Positions 12,133 through 25,800 of a stretch of 64,000 nucleotides of DNA are shown piece by piece (positions within the stretch are counted from its first letter, which is position 1; each line of letters opens with the position of its first letter). The position numbers and the translations under genes are program-made. Location: contig JABVXU010000091.1 of NCBI GenBank assembly GCA_013365365.1, positions 62,001 through 126,000 on the forward strand, read 5' to 3'. The DNA is from Cruorifilaria tuberocauda. Its lineage: Eukaryota; Nematoda; Chromadorea; Rhabditida; Onchocercidae. The notes beneath the pieces are model-generated. The model saw only the letters and a program-made list of their open reading frames with translations, had not been told where the DNA came from and searched no databases.

Positions 12133-15098
12133 ATGGGAAATCGACGTAATAAGAACAAAGCTGATCGAGATTTCGCTGTTTTCCCCTCCGTTTCATACAA
12201 AACTGGTATTTCTTTTTTCCATTCCGGAATAATCTTCACTAGAAATCTTCTTGCAGTCTTTGATTGCATCAAGAATTAAATAGTTACGGAAGTTAGAGAG
12301 TTATCTTTGAATATATTTGAATTTTTTGAATTTGGAAGTTAAATTTAGCTAACTTGATCATTGCTCCAAGTAGGATGCCACATGAGTTTTTTTGCATACA
12401 TGGTGTATGAGTTGCAAAGAATGGTGGATCTATTAGAGAAGTCAATCTTCAATAAGATGAAAGTTTTGGTAATCAGTGGTAACAAGAGAGAAAGCGAAGT
12501 TAAAAGTGCAAAAGGAGAAATATACCATGTGTTTCTTTCGTAGAACTCTATATAAACAAGACTCTATTTAAGATACAGAACACAACGAACATAGTAGTTC
12601 GCTCTTTCATCCTGGCTAATAAATTTACCATTGTGATTTCGATATAGAACATGAACTTCAGTTTCACGACATTTAGTGTGCTTTCAGTGGTAGAATTGAG
12701 CGTTAACGATAGTGATGATGCGTCCTGCGTTACACATTCAACACTAGATTATGATATGCATAGCACCACTGGTAAGAAATTCAACCAGTTCGAAGTTCAC
12801 ATTGAATGAAAGAACAACTGTTTTGAATTTAACAGAATTTATTGCATCAGATTGATGGGATATATATGGATTTCAGCATTGGTTTCGAGTTGAACTGCTG
12901 CCCATTATTGTCGTAAAATCTTTGTTTCAATGAGTAGAATAAAATTCTGTATGAACCATTCCACTGAACTCATCTCTGTCAACATATAATATTTCAGATG
13001 AGGAGGATCTGATTGACACAGTGACTCATTCCGATCAACTGGATGGTTTTTTTGATAGGGCCACCAACAAAAAGTAAGGAGAATCGACGGACTGAAGAGC
13101 TTTTTAATACACTGAATAAAACTTTTCTGAAAAATCCGAACATATTTTCTGCTTAAGTAAGAATAATTTTTGTAATTTACCATTGTCGGACTCTTTATAT
13201 TTCAGCGTATCCATCCGTTTAGCCGCAATGGGTAGTATCAAAAAATTATTAACTAAACGATATATAACTCTCGAAAAGTGGACTGCTACCTTAGTAGATA
13301 TTATTGATAGAGCGTTACGAAAAACCGATGAAGAAGCAAAAATTGCCGCTTCTCTCTCTGTCTTGGTCTCAATTCAATTGGGTCAGTTTTATGAAATTCA
13401 GTTTCGGATAAGCTGACAACACATTAATTGTAGCTCTTAGCTAAGAGCTTTGTGAGAGCAAATTTCAAAAACAACCTGTCATACTTATGAAAATACAATT
13501 CTGAAAATAGTGGATGCTTCAGTTACAAGTGTGTGGATGACGGACCATTAAAAAGATCCATTAATTTTTAGGTGAAAAGATTGCCAGTGAAATGGAATTG
13601 GTTGTTAGTTTTTTGTGCCAACTATGTGTAGATCCAGCTCGAAACGTTCAGCTGCGTATTCAGTGTGCGCGTTCGGTAACTCTTTGTACGTTTCTGTGCT
13701 TGGAACAGTCAGCTTCTATTTTTGCATCCGTTGCTGCGCTACGATCTATTTGGTTTACTGCGAAATCAAGTACTGCTTCTGTAAAGCTATTTTGCGCAGC
13801 TTTATCAGGGTGGTCTCTTCTAATTCATAAAGTAAGAATAAAATGCTCAAAGGAAAAGAGAACTGTGCTTATCGTTGATGGAAATTGAAAACATGTTTCT
13901 GTATTTATTTAGACAGATAAGTATTGTTGGCATAACTGCACAAGTATATATCCAAGGTAGTCTGTTAGAGGTTTATAATAGAATTTTTCAAATCATTTGA
14001 CTATTTCATTGGTTAAAATACTGATGATTTGGATGTAACTGCTACTATATTTATAATTTAACTTATCAAGTCGGTGCTTCCGACATATAATTTTCAGGGA
14101 GGACCAGAAGTTTTGAAAGCTGCATTACTAGATGAACCCAAATTATCTATTTTTCTCGATAGCACACAGGTAAGTGTGTAATATTAATGTCTGTTCCCAT
14201 TTTTCGCTGAGAAATTCGAGTTTTAATGGGGCTAACTAGAACTACAGCATCTACTGTACTTATTATATTCGTTAAAGCTGGAAATGAGACTAAGTGTGGG
14301 TAAAGCTCTGGCAGTTTTACATGAAGCTGCTGTAATGACATTCGGTGATAAATATCGATTTCCCAATCAGCAGCATCTTCTGGATATCTTTGCTAAGTTG
14401 ACAACTGATTCACTGAAATTTCGCGCCAAGAAAGATCGAAAAATACAGAAGTTCACATTTAGGCAGATGTATGCATCCATAAAGGTAACCTTGCTCAACT
14501 TTATTTTTGAGAGCTGTAGTATAATGATATTAAAGAAATCATGGTTTCTACTGTTCCTCAAGATATATATCATTAGTTACATGTTGAACTTAAAGACAGC
14601 TATTCGCACTCGGATATTGAATTTTGATAGATCTTCTGTACGTCAAGAACCTCTCGCAAGATTTAAATATAATGATATTATAGCAATCGCTCGGGAAAAA
14701 GAAGTAAATTGAAGATTTTCTGTAAGATAGTCGAACTTGTTTCAGAAACAAGAAGCACCGGTATTTGATGTAAGATTTGGTGACGAAACACTGAGTATAA
14801 AATCTTGTCGAAAAAGGCTCTTGTACGAATTTATATGTGGCGTTTTACATGGCAGCATAAATTCCCATTTCAAAATAAATCCGATTTTAAGAGAGCAATT
14901 TGGTTTAGGACCGATGAATGAAATATTCCCAACGAAAATGGAAAAACTGCAACGGGTAATTCCACATTTTGTGGTATTCGCTTACGGGACATAATTTTTT
15001 ATATGATGTTGTTGCAGGTCGTCATACAAAATGCAATCAACAAAACGAGAGATTTGCAACGATTAAAGTTAAGGGACAAACGCTTTGCGTACTTCTAG
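12133..15098 (+). CDS. IFRD: IFRD-family protein (interferon-related developmental regulator 1/2)
   Basis: Ten exons fit in phase: 12133-12205, 12688-12771, 12998-13073, 13206-13381, 13572-13831, 14098-14169, 14278-14484, 14596-14703, 14746-14955 and 15018-15098. The protein is about 448 residues, close to the roughly 450 of human IFRD1. It starts with a basic MGNRRNKNK, then an acidic stretch (SDDAS, DEEDL), then HEAT-like helices (RLAAMGSIKKLL, AASLSVLVSIQLG) and the C-terminal block around REQFGLGPMNEIF. It ends in the typical basic tail (LQRLKLRDKRFAYF). IFRD proteins act as transcriptional co-regulators in vertebrates; the role here is inferred from the family. An AATAAA at 15174-15179 lies 76 bp past the stop. 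The gene is convergent with CTU1, with 298 bp between the stops. Confidence 0.9.
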
Positions 15099-15173
15099 TT
15101 TTTAAGATGTGCCTCAAATTGTTTTATTTCAATTTTTTATCACTAGAATAGCTTGGAACAGGATAAATTCAGA

Positions 15174-15179
15174 AATAAA
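15174..15179 (+). terminator. Likely poly(A) signal of the IFRD gene
   Basis: AATAAA sits 76 bp downstream of the IFRD stop codon, in the short gap before the convergent CTU1 gene. Confidence 0.6.
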
Positions 15180-15396
15180 ACTTGTCTTTCGTCTCGCAGG
15201 CACACTTTCTTTCGAGGTATTGCTCTGTGCATATCACTCTCTTCATCGTATTCTGCAAAATTACAGTATTTTCATGCAAATTATTTTACAGAAAATCATA
15301 TATATATATGCTAAATATCAATCGAATACTATGCGTTGAAAGTTTTTCTGAAGCTATCTATAAGTTTCTACCTATATTATTTTGTTGAGGAAACGT

Positions 15397-18098
15397 TCAC
15401 CTCGTTACATTCATTTCAACAAAAGAATTTACCTTTTTCATACCCAAGCTATAATCGTTTGTAAACAGACCTTGTAGCAAAAGACATGCTTTGCATAGCT
15501 TCTGCGACGACATGCAGCCACATCTGAAGTTCAGAGAAATGATTCATTATTTTTGATCATGAATGCTAACAATGACAGTTTTGAACTGAAACAAAACTCG
15601 CCTTTCACATATTATCAGCATAGGGAGCGAAACATCACTGCGAGCAGAAATGGCTTCGCCGGATTTTATTAAATCCAAAATCGCTTTCGGCTGCAGCTTC
15701 TCCAGCTTCTTGACATATAATCTGCAAGAAAAATTGTCTTCGAACCAAAGTAATTAGTTCGGGACGGTATTACGTGATATTAAAATTGTATATGTACCTC
15801 ACGTAATTGCGGAAAGAGTCAGATGCATATCTACATTCGGTAGAGAAATAGTCCAGTCTATTAAAGTGTGCATACATCACAATATCTTTTTCAAAGATAT
15901 ATTTTAGAGGTTTTGTTCGAGGCAAACAGCCTTCCAATCCTAAAAGAGGTAACTGTTATTCAATTTTAAAAGGCATGCTTACACAGAATTCATTGGCAAC
16001 GTCGAAAGTTAGTGGTACCGACAACTATCATTAGGATCATTTGGATGTTAGTGTGACGACTATAATGTTATGAGATATCATTGCATATGGCAGTGGTGTT
16101 ACAAATCTATCTCGATTCTCCTCAGTCTTACTATAATAATCATCTTTATTTGATATTTGCTAGTCGAGCTAACCGTGATTGGTTCCACCCAGTGTTAAGA
16201 TATGAAAAAGCTCTCTATACACTCTTCCCACAATACTTGCTAACCCAGTCATAATAAGGTGGGTCTAATGATTTAGGAATCCATCAATGATATTAAGGAA
16301 TTATTGCCGAACCTGTTACAATATCGGTACATCGTTGCAACCGCGCTAAATCGCCTCGTAAGATGTTAAGTAACACTGTTTCTGCTATGTCATCAGCATT
16401 ATGTCCTGTTGCAATAATATTTGCTCCACACTCAATTGCGCCTCTAAAACAAAATATAGTCTTCTTTTTAACAATGAATGATACTCATAGAGAGAAAACC
16501 ATTGATTGGGTCATGAGGATCGTAACAGAAAAATACAGAGGGGACGAGACAGAGAAAAAGGAATAGATCATTCCAGAAATAGCATGACCTGTCTAAAGCA
16601 CGTCTCCGAAAAACACCGCAGAAAGTGCAGTTATTTTTCGCACCAACAGCCGACACAATTTCATCCATTGTCCAACCATACAGTTCTTTATAAGTTATTA
16701 CAACTAATGGTAATCCATAATCATTTTGATTCCTTTCAACAGCTTTTAGTGAATCGTTGCGATAACCCTAAAAGCACAAAGAATCTGAATTTGAAGAACA
16801 AAATTAAAATCTTCAATTCAAAGCATTTTTTTAAGATCAAGATCCCACTTAGAATCTCACGTTTAAACTCTCAAGGCCGAAAGAACTCTTGATTTTGTGG
16901 ATTCTCACAGCTACGCACTGTCTTTATCCATACTACGTCACTGTTACAATATTCTTCAATGAAATAATATTACAGAAGGTTTTGAAAACTTGTGGCCCAA
17001 ATACCCAATCATACGAATGAAATATTACATTCTAATGTAAATCATTTGTGCATATGTTCTGATAATACCAATCAGGAAAAAGTACTGTGATTCCTTCATC
17101 GATTGAAAGCAAGATGATATCCAATCCGTAACTATGCTTCTGATTCAGTTTATTTAACACATGAATTAATACTGTTGAGTCTTTACCACCTGATGCTCCC
17201 ACAGCAACTTTCATACCCTTATCGAATAAACCGTAAGTTTTAATCACATCATGCACTTCCTGCAACGAAGAAATTATTTCAAATAAGTTCAACATGGCCT
17301 TCACCCTATAATCTATGACCTAATTTTTCACTGATGACATCCCATTCCTTTCCATTACCTGAAAAAACTATTCCAGTTTCAAGCAGAATCTGTGACTCTC
17401 ATTTAAACATTATGTCCCAAACAATTTCTAAATACATACAAATATTGAAATTTTTTGAAAGAATTTTATAAATCCCATCTCATTTAATGACTTTTTGAAG
17501 TCGATTAGAAGCATCAAAAAGATGAAATTCTTATAGAGCAGAGGCTATGTTAGTACGTAATGCCCACCAAAATGAAGGTCCCACAGCAAAAAGATTCGGC
17601 ATACTTCAATACTGTCAGGATCTGACAAAAGTACTGTCAATTTCACCAGCTGAATCAACGATGCATTTCTGCTTACAGCTTTTCCCGAGAAAAAAAATTA
17701 CAATTTCTCATCCGTAATATCCCATACTCTCCCACTCAGCATTACAACCTTCCCCTCATTCTTCTATCTTTATTACCGTCTTTACAGTACTGAAAGAACC
17801 GCAATACGGTTGAAGACAGTTGTTAGAACAAGTTTCAACCACCTTTGTCTCGAGCTATCCAATGAGGATTTGTCAAGTCGATTCTCCTTACTCAGATATT
17901 TTTACCAACTGAGCCACATTCCACTAAATTAAAATAAAATCAGACTCTTTGCATTAAGAGAGCAATCATCTCGTTTACACAAAAACCACGACAATTTACC
18001 GCTTCGAAGGCATCAGTGAAACAAACGACACAAGCAGGTTTACCATCTTTTGACCTCTTAACGGAAGCAGATGCATCACACTGCCAACATCGTGCCAT
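15397..18098 (-). CDS. CTU1: Cytoplasmic tRNA 2-thiolation protein 1 (CTU1/NCS6)
   Basis: PP-loop ATPase that thiolates wobble U34 of tRNA-Lys, -Glu and -Gln with CTU2, using sulphur from the URM1 pathway; cytosolic. Minus-strand exons in transcription order: 18000-18098, 17086-17259, 16589-16767, 16313-16443, 15798-15939, 15602-15721 and 15397-15523. The total of 972 nt is in phase and encodes about 323 residues. Visible motifs are the N-terminal zinc site [10 protein letters not shown]...CVVC, the P-loop [42 protein letters not shown], the conserved [17 protein letters not shown] and a C-terminal zinc site [16 protein letters not shown]. The last intron reads as GC-AG (see findings). A CAG acceptor 8 bp upstream of the ATG suggests spliced-leader trans-splicing. 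C. elegans calls this gene tut-1. Confidence 0.93.
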
Positions 18099-19427
18099 CG
18101 CGTATTCTGACGTAATCCTTTAGTCAGATTAGAATATACAATAAAGCTGCCATAAAATCATATTTAAGCATTACAAATCACGTGTTCCTCGCAAACATGC
18201 ATAACAACTTCACTGCATTTACTCTTAATGTTCTGAAAGATTGAAAACAACTCTTTTTCCACGAAAAGTCTAATATTAAGAATGTTATTGTCGAGAGAAA
18301 ATCATTACTTTGCATGTATCTGACTTGATTTGATACTTCCCAGCTACTTAAAAATCCCAATCAGTGAATCTAGACACGAACTTTCATTACCACACTACAG
18401 TCGGGAGCATTCAGTTTCATGAACACTGAATGAATGATTCTAATGTCTAGTAGATTGCAGATAGACCGTTCTGGTGAACAGCTTGAAAAAAGCAAGAGCG
18501 ATCGATCAAGTATATCAATAGAAACATGAAAATATGCAGTTTGTATTCAGCGTCATGACAGATCTTTTCCCTATGTAAATAAATTCTGTAATATGAAATT
18601 GAAGCATTAGCATAAAATAAAAATTTTTTTGACGTAGAACAACTCCCAATTCTGAATGTTAAAACAAATTTAAAACAAATGAGACTACATTCAGCTGAAT
18701 TTGCAAGAACTTGTCAGATAAATATTCAATACTATTCTTTTTTTCAAGTTAAATAACATTTCGAATGAAAATGAATGCGTTATTAATCCTGACAAATATT
18801 CAAATAACTACCAATGAATAAAATGAATGCTATCTGCAGCCAACTTCAAATAATATAAAACTTTTTCACTATTTAAAATGCTAGGGAAAATTAGTAAAAA
18901 TGCAGCACCATTTTTGAATGACAGAGAAAGAGTAAAAATACAGTGCACTTGGATAGATAATTTTGAGTCCAAGAAAAAAACGATTGTTTAAGAAGAGAAT
19001 TGATACAAATTACAACATCATCATCAAGAGAAGCCAAAAAATTTTGACCTCAAAAAAATAAGAAACTGCTCGAAAATTCATTTGTCAACATGTAAATAAG
19101 TTTAGCGGAATCTAAAAATAATCAAAAAATCCTTGTCAACAAAGAATGACCTTATACTATCAGTTCCTGCGCAGTGAATGTTTTTCAAATTGACCAAGAA
19201 CCTTTCGAAGTTTTAGAGTCGACGATGCTCTACTGTTTACCATTTATTACCATTTATCACCATGCTGTATATATGAAAGACAAATGTTTGCGAAATAATA
19301 GAGCATGAATCCAGAAAATAATTAAAGCAAACATGGATTCATTAAGAAACAAAGGCAAAAAAAAGGATTTGTAAAACTGCAATCTGTTGTTGAATTTCAC
19401 AATCAAAACATTTTAAAAAGTGGAGAG
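18099..19427. other. No gene seen between CTU1 and the Rab gene
   Basis: About 1.3 kb between two minus-strand genes. It should hold the Rab 3' UTR and the CTU1 upstream region. I see no coding frame with family motifs. Confidence 0.5.
18107..18108 (-). promoter_or_regulatory. Likely spliced-leader acceptor of CTU1
   Basis: On the minus strand TACGTCAG ends 8 bases before the CTU1 start codon. It is splice-acceptor-like, with no room for a useful upstream exon, as expected for trans-splicing in nematodes. Confidence 0.45.
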
Positions 19428-20955
19428 TCATAAATAATGGCAACATGAAGTCCACTTGGAGCTGATCGCTGTGGTGCCCTGAGAGATCTTGAAAGCATCC
19501 AAATGAGAATCCAGATGTACACCTGCTTCGTACTGCATCTTCAATTGACACGCTAATTCCAAAAATGCATTATCCACATTTAAATTACTTTTTGACGATG
19601 TTTCAATGAACAAGCACATACCATGTGTATTTGCTAATTCTCTACCTTCATCTCGTTCAACGAGACGTTCATTTTCAAGGTCTGCTTTCGTTGCTGAAAC
19701 AATTTTGCATGAATAAATTATTTCTTTGCGATTGCTTATATTATTCATTTAGCTCTTCAAATCTGTGACTTTACCATTAAAATGTTCAGGAAGTATATAA
19801 TGTGACAAAATGAATGATCCGACAAACCTACCAACAAGTACCTTGCAAACATTTGGTGCAGCAAATTTTGATACATCATCTAACCAACGACGGAGTGACT
19901 CAAAAGACTGACGGCATGTCAAGTCATAGCATAATAAAATACCATTCGCCGATCTGTAATAAATACTAAACAACATCTGGTTTATGCTAAGAATAATAGT
20001 ATAAAATGCGCTTTTTCACAACCTGACATGAATCATTTCCGTTTTTTATAGCAACCTTTTTCAGTGTCCCACACACGCTGTCAGCATGGAAAAATGAACT
20101 TGGTACAGTACCTTACACCGTACTATCCTCTGTAAAAAGGGTAACACCAATGTTTCAAAATCATACTACCTATAATAACTTTGAGTAATTGTGCGGAATC
20201 TTTCCTGACCGCCAGTATCCCAAATCTGCAATTTCACACGTTTGCCTTCGATAATCAGTGTTTTCATAGAGAAATCAACACCAATTGTTGTCCCCTGTCT
20301 TTCGATGAATGTTCCATTTTTGAACCTTAAACAGCATAAAATTTCATTCAAATCTAATTAAATCCAATAATAGCATTAAATGTTATTGAGAGTAAAAAAA
20401 TCTCCCTTTCGAACATTGTGCTTGATTACACCACTATTTTTGCAGCCCACAATATGTCTTCGATACATTTGTATCTTGGATACAATGTTATAAAAGAAAT
20501 GTTGCAAAAAAAATAAAAGAAGTGTAGGACACCACTTACACTACTGAGATACTGAGATCTCCTGTAATGTTAAACCATTATTTCTAAAATTTCAATCGAA
20601 CACAAAAAATTTCAATCAAACCTAACACCAGTTAGTGACATATTTTTCATTACCCCTCCAAATTAGTGTAATATTAGCCTTCTTTCTTGTCATTTCGACA
20701 ACGCTTGTATGGTAACGAAATTTAGAAATATATAATATCCTAAAACATTGAAGAAAATAACTACCGAAAATGTCAATCCACGTGGAAAATACAATAATTC
20801 TAAACCAGTCAAAAATTATTAGTGATAATCAAACTTATTCATACACTGCATTAAAGTGTTATAAAATACCTTTGTACGACACAAGTTTTACCCACACCCA
20901 TATCACCGATTAGAACTATTTTAAATAAAAAATCGAATGAATCATCCGTTTCCAT
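19428..20955 (-). CDS. Rab19/Rab43-like small GTPase
   Basis: Ras-superfamily GTPase of membrane traffic. Four minus-strand exons fit in phase: 20870-20955, 20170-20325, 19832-19953 and 19428-19693, total 630 nt, about 209 residues. Visible are the P-loop GDMGVGKT, switch [13 protein letters not shown], the Rab-type [18 protein letters not shown], and ETSSK for the G5 loop. [11 protein letters not shown] together with RVKLQIWD and [12 protein letters not shown] is closest in my judgement to the Rab19/Rab43/Rab30 group. Two motifs are unusual: DTGGQ instead of DTAGQ, and TKAD instead of NKxD. The C-terminus is CCHYL, a two-cysteine geranylgeranylation site of CCxxx form. A TTCAG acceptor lies 25 bp before the ATG, suggesting trans-splicing. 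The Rab class is certain; the subfamily is not. Confidence 0.9.
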
Positions 20956-22872
20956 TATGAAGCAGGTGGTTACCAATTTCCTGAATCAAAGTACGTTGCA
21001 TATAAATAAAACTCCTACGTAGAAAACAAATGGAATTCGTAGAACAATTTCTTTTGCATATAAAATCCTATAGAACGAGTGATAGGAGTAGAAAAAACTA
21101 AGTCCGTACAGCTCGGTAGTTTTTACTTGGATCGCTGCTTCGTTATAAAAGCACTAATAATTAAAACTTTTCTTTTGCATTTGGTTATTCTACACTTCCA
21201 GAGATGGTAGGCAATTTCAGGAAATCTTAATCTAAATATGCATGGTATAACTGGCACAGGTATACTATAGATATTCAGAATATTTATGAAGACTTATGCA
21301 GTTTGTTTCACATAAAATTGGAAGCGATCATGTATATCTAGGAAAGAATTTTGCTAGAACAAGGAAGTAATATTTCTTCATATGAAGGGAATCACAGAAA
21401 TAAAGAACAGACGTCATTTGTATGGCATGATTAAACTTGGACCTACGTTCGACGAAAATTTTTAAATTGTCGAAGACATAAAATGCTGTAACTTTTGTTT
21501 GCAGTCGTACAGATCGCATAATTCAAACTGTACTTGTTACTGACTAATTAAACATTTTTGTAAATGGTTACAATTGTTACGACGCGATAATCAATTCGGT
21601 GCAATGATCTACTGTTCAATACATGAAAATAGTTCATGTGACATGATGCATGGACTTCCCTCGAGCGCCTGTTGAAAACGTATTAGCGAATATGACTGAA
21701 ATATTAACAACATCATACTCGAGTCTTCAAGCCTGCAGCTACCGAGGGATATTATATTAGTTTTGCTTGCAAAATAAAGCTATCGGTTCTCGTCTCACGA
21801 CGCACCAGGGAATATAACCTACGTCATTCGCCGATTAACAAATCTCATCTCATTCTGAGAGAAGAGATAGCCAGAACCAATAAGCTAATTTTAACTAATG
21901 CTGCATCACTTTGATTGAGACATATGAAAATAAGGAAGTCGACACAGATTTTACTTAAACGTCTGTTTTTAGTAGCGGATATTCACGTATGTGTGGATTT
22001 GTTTTACTCCATAATTCATTAATAGTCAGCTTAATCTTCGCCCTATCATGTCTGTATTAATGTTTTAATAGCCTAAGAAATGTCTGTGGTGTCCCGAACC
22101 ACTTTCATTGCTCTCAATTCAGTAATTAAATTGCCGCCATTGAACTGCGCATGCAATTTGCATTATGCAACTGTTTATCCGATTCTAGAAGAAAACATGA
22201 AATGGAAGTGGGGTTTGTCCTGTACTGTGTGCTGTCGTTTCATTGACTGAGCATATGTGGGGTCATCAGTTGTTCTCCCTTTGTCACTATGTTCCTCCGA
22301 TATAATTGATAAAAACTTAACCTTTGGAATGCTATTACTACTTTTGGTTTGTCAGTTCATTATTATGAGCTAATTTGTTACCTATTTACTTTACATTCCT
22401 TTCAACTTATAATTTTTTGTGCTCAGGTGTGTCATTTCTGAACTTCGTTCTCTTACCATGTCACATATTGTTACATGCATTTAAATGAAGCCGTCGAACT
22501 CACCGTAGCTAACAGTTGATGCAGAAATTTTTAAATGAATTTTGCGTCATAAAACGGAACACACTTGAAAATTCAATGATCACTCATGTGAAACGCGAAA
22601 GATGTCAACTCATCTTGTTCCATGACAAATGACAAAACTGTTCTTAGGAATCAAAGTAGTCTAGCTTCTTGCAGTGCTTAAAATCAATTACAGTTAACAA
22701 ACTTGCTTACTGCTTGTTAAATGTTATTTCGCTTCCGAAAATTTTCAGCTCAATGATAGTAAACTGATTTACTTAGTGTGGATGACTTCACGTTGTGCAC
22801 ATTGATCGTATTTCTCTATTTCTATATCTATACTTTTGAAGCGTACTGTTGAAGAAAATTAAGGTATTTGCA
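20956..22872. other. Divergent intergenic region (Rab and hecd-1 promoters)
   Basis: About 1.9 kb between the divergently transcribed Rab and hecd-1 genes. No coding frame is supported. It presumably carries both promoters, but no single element stands out. Confidence 0.5.
20981..20982 (-). promoter_or_regulatory. Likely spliced-leader acceptor of the Rab gene
   Basis: Minus-strand TTTGATTCAG ends 25 bases upstream of the Rab ATG and is a good nematode acceptor, with no matching upstream coding exon. Confidence 0.45.
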
Positions 22873-25800
22873 ATGGAGGGGGTGGATCCAGATACTCTTC
22901 TCGAGTGGTTGCAAACAGGAGTTGGTGATGAACGAGATATTCAGGTAATTGGTATATGTCATCTATCATCTTTCACTATGTAAATTAGAATTTTCGGTTA
23001 CTTAGAAGCAACAAAGACAAAGAAAAATCGAATTTCAGTTAATGGCATTGGAACAGCTTTGTATGCTACTGCTGATGAGTGATAATATTGATCAGTGTTT
23101 TGAAAGTTGTCCACCAAGAACTTTCCTTCCCGCGTTGTGTAAAATATTTCTTGATGAAACGGCTACAGAAAATGTTTTGGAAGTATGTATCTAATATGTC
23201 ATTCTTTAATTCATGGCTTCAAAATTTACAAAAAATGATTTTAAATAGATAAAATCATTATTTAACTTCAAGTGGAAACACGGGTTCATCATGAAAACTT
23301 TCACCTTAAAAGGTAAAGATGTTCATCTTCCAGATCTTTACAGTTGCATCAGTTTATAAGCTGGAAAATATTTGATGCAAAATTTAAGGAAGTAAATGCT
23401 TGACTAATGCGTAATTAGTTCAATTTAAAGAATTATATTTGAGTTTTATAAAGGGGATACCGTGCAAAAATTTAGTTGGCTAAATCAGTGGAAACATAAA
23501 CAGTGTCCAGAACTTAACGAGAATCATTTTATTGTTTCAAAATCTCTTCGCAAACATTTCTCAATTACCTTAAATAAGATTTTTTAGAGAATTTTTAGGA
23601 CAAAAGTAAAATAAATTTAGGTCACTGCACGTGCTATAACGTACTATTTGGATGTATCTAATGAATGCACCAGGCGCATAACACAGGTGGACGGTGCTGT
23701 TAAAGCAATCTGTAACCGATTGGCAGTTGCAGAAATGAGTGATCGTACAAGCAAGGATCTTGGTAACGCATTGTATTATGTAACAACACTAATGCTTATG
23801 CTTTTTTGGGCATGTATAAAACTAGAACATCGAACATATGCGATGGATTCATGTCAAGATATTTCATTTTACTATACATTATCTGATGGTTAGAAAAGTT
23901 AAAGTGGTATGAAAAACTGGTTAATTTTGATCTAGATGGAGAGTAAATTTTAAGTTAACATTAGCTAGTGTTTAACATATATTTATTTATTAGGAACTGT
24001 GGCACTCTTTTCAGACTTTAGGTATGTTTTTATTGCGGATTTCACATATTATCGGTTCAAGTTTTCTTTTTCAGCCGAACAATGTGTGAAATTACTCGAA
24101 CATGTTTGTCAGAGGGAAACAGCTGCAGTGTACGATGCTGGAGGATTACAGTGCATGTTGAGTTTAGTTCGTCAACACGGACAGTATGTTCACAAGGTAA
24201 TGTTAGAAATTTCGTTTTTTTGTCATCAGAATTTGAAGTGTAAGATTGGAATTAAGTAATTGATATTAATAATTAAATTCATCTTGCCTCAAAATTTGAA
24301 GTTTTTTGATGTGGTTTTTAAATAACTTTCAAATTTATGGTTAAAATTAGAAGTATTCAGTTCACAATAGTTGAGCCTGACATGCCTATACTCTAAGTGC
24401 TATAGAATTTCAGCAGTGTTGCAAAGATAATGAAAATATAATTTTCTTGTAATTAACATAGCAATTTCATCAATTTACATTCAAGGATACTGTTCACTCA
24501 GCAATGTCTGTCATCACGAGACTGTGTAGCAAAATGGAACCAAATGATTCTATTATGCCGGAATGTAGTGCTAGTTTGGGAGCTCTTCTTGAACATGACG
24601 ATCCGAAGGTTTGCTTTGTTTAAAATTCACGCTTTATTTCAAATTACTGTGAGATCTGGCGAAGTTATGGTTTTGTTTAATATTTATATGAATATTGCTA
24701 AATTAGCTGCTCAGCAAATCGAACGTGAAATACGGTTTTCTATTCAGGTGTCGGAATGTGCTCTACGTTGCTTTGCTACACTAACGGATCGTTTCCTTCG
24801 TAAATTCATGGATCCAGTGGAAATGGTACGACATGGAGATCTTGTTCAACATCTACTTAATTCCATGGTTCCCGCACACCTGACTAGTGGAGTTTGTACA
24901 ACATCACTGTCACATATGAGAAATGCCAATTCAGTGGGAACAAATGATTCGATGACAGCCGCACTAACATTTGGCTTGAATCGGCCAGCATCATTCACTT
25001 CTGTCGTTATTTCGTTATTGAGTAATCTTTGCCGTGGCTCAACGATTGTTACTGAACAAGTCGTAAGGTAGTTTTTACGGCTAGCTAATTAAATAATTGG
25101 AGTCACATTTCTTGTATTTTAGATACATTGTCACTAATAAGAAATAAGAGAGGATATTTCGCAACCAGCTTTTTTTGCAGTTCTCCATTACTTTTTTGTG
25201 CACTAAAAACAGTTCTTACGAGTAAAGATGAACGCTGTATAATGGATGCATTGCGTTTTTGCGATCTTCTTATGGTACTTCTGTGTGAGGGACGAACTGC
25301 TTTACCGAAAAGTATGAATTCTACTGCAACCGGTCGTAATGAAACAGGTTTGTGAGTCGTAGATTTCTGTATTTTTTTCTGTAGGGTATTTCTGTTTTAT
25401 TGAAATTCTGAACAGAAATGACCAAGTTTCATTTCTTTTCAGGTCCTAATTCGTTTGATCGTTCTCATAGACATCTCATAGATGCAATTCGTCAGCGTGA
25501 TACAGATGCTTTGATCGATGCTATTGAATCAGGGCAGGTAAGCTTTCAGATTCTTACATGTTGATATAAAAAACTGTATATTGAAAATGAATAGCTCCTT
25601 GTTTGATAACTGTCAGTAAGTTACATTCATCCCCTAAAAATGATTTATATATAGGATTTTTTTAAATTATTTTGACGAAGATACAATCCTTAATTAGTTC
25701 TACTATAAATATCCTATTAGCTAATTTGAACAAGAGTTATTAATCCATATTAGTTCTCTTTAATTTGACTTAGAGCAAAACATTATACTGATGCTATTAT

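Noticed and set aside
12361..12543. 60-codon frame inside IFRD intron 1
   Set aside because: It lies between exons that join in phase without it and matches nothing in the family.
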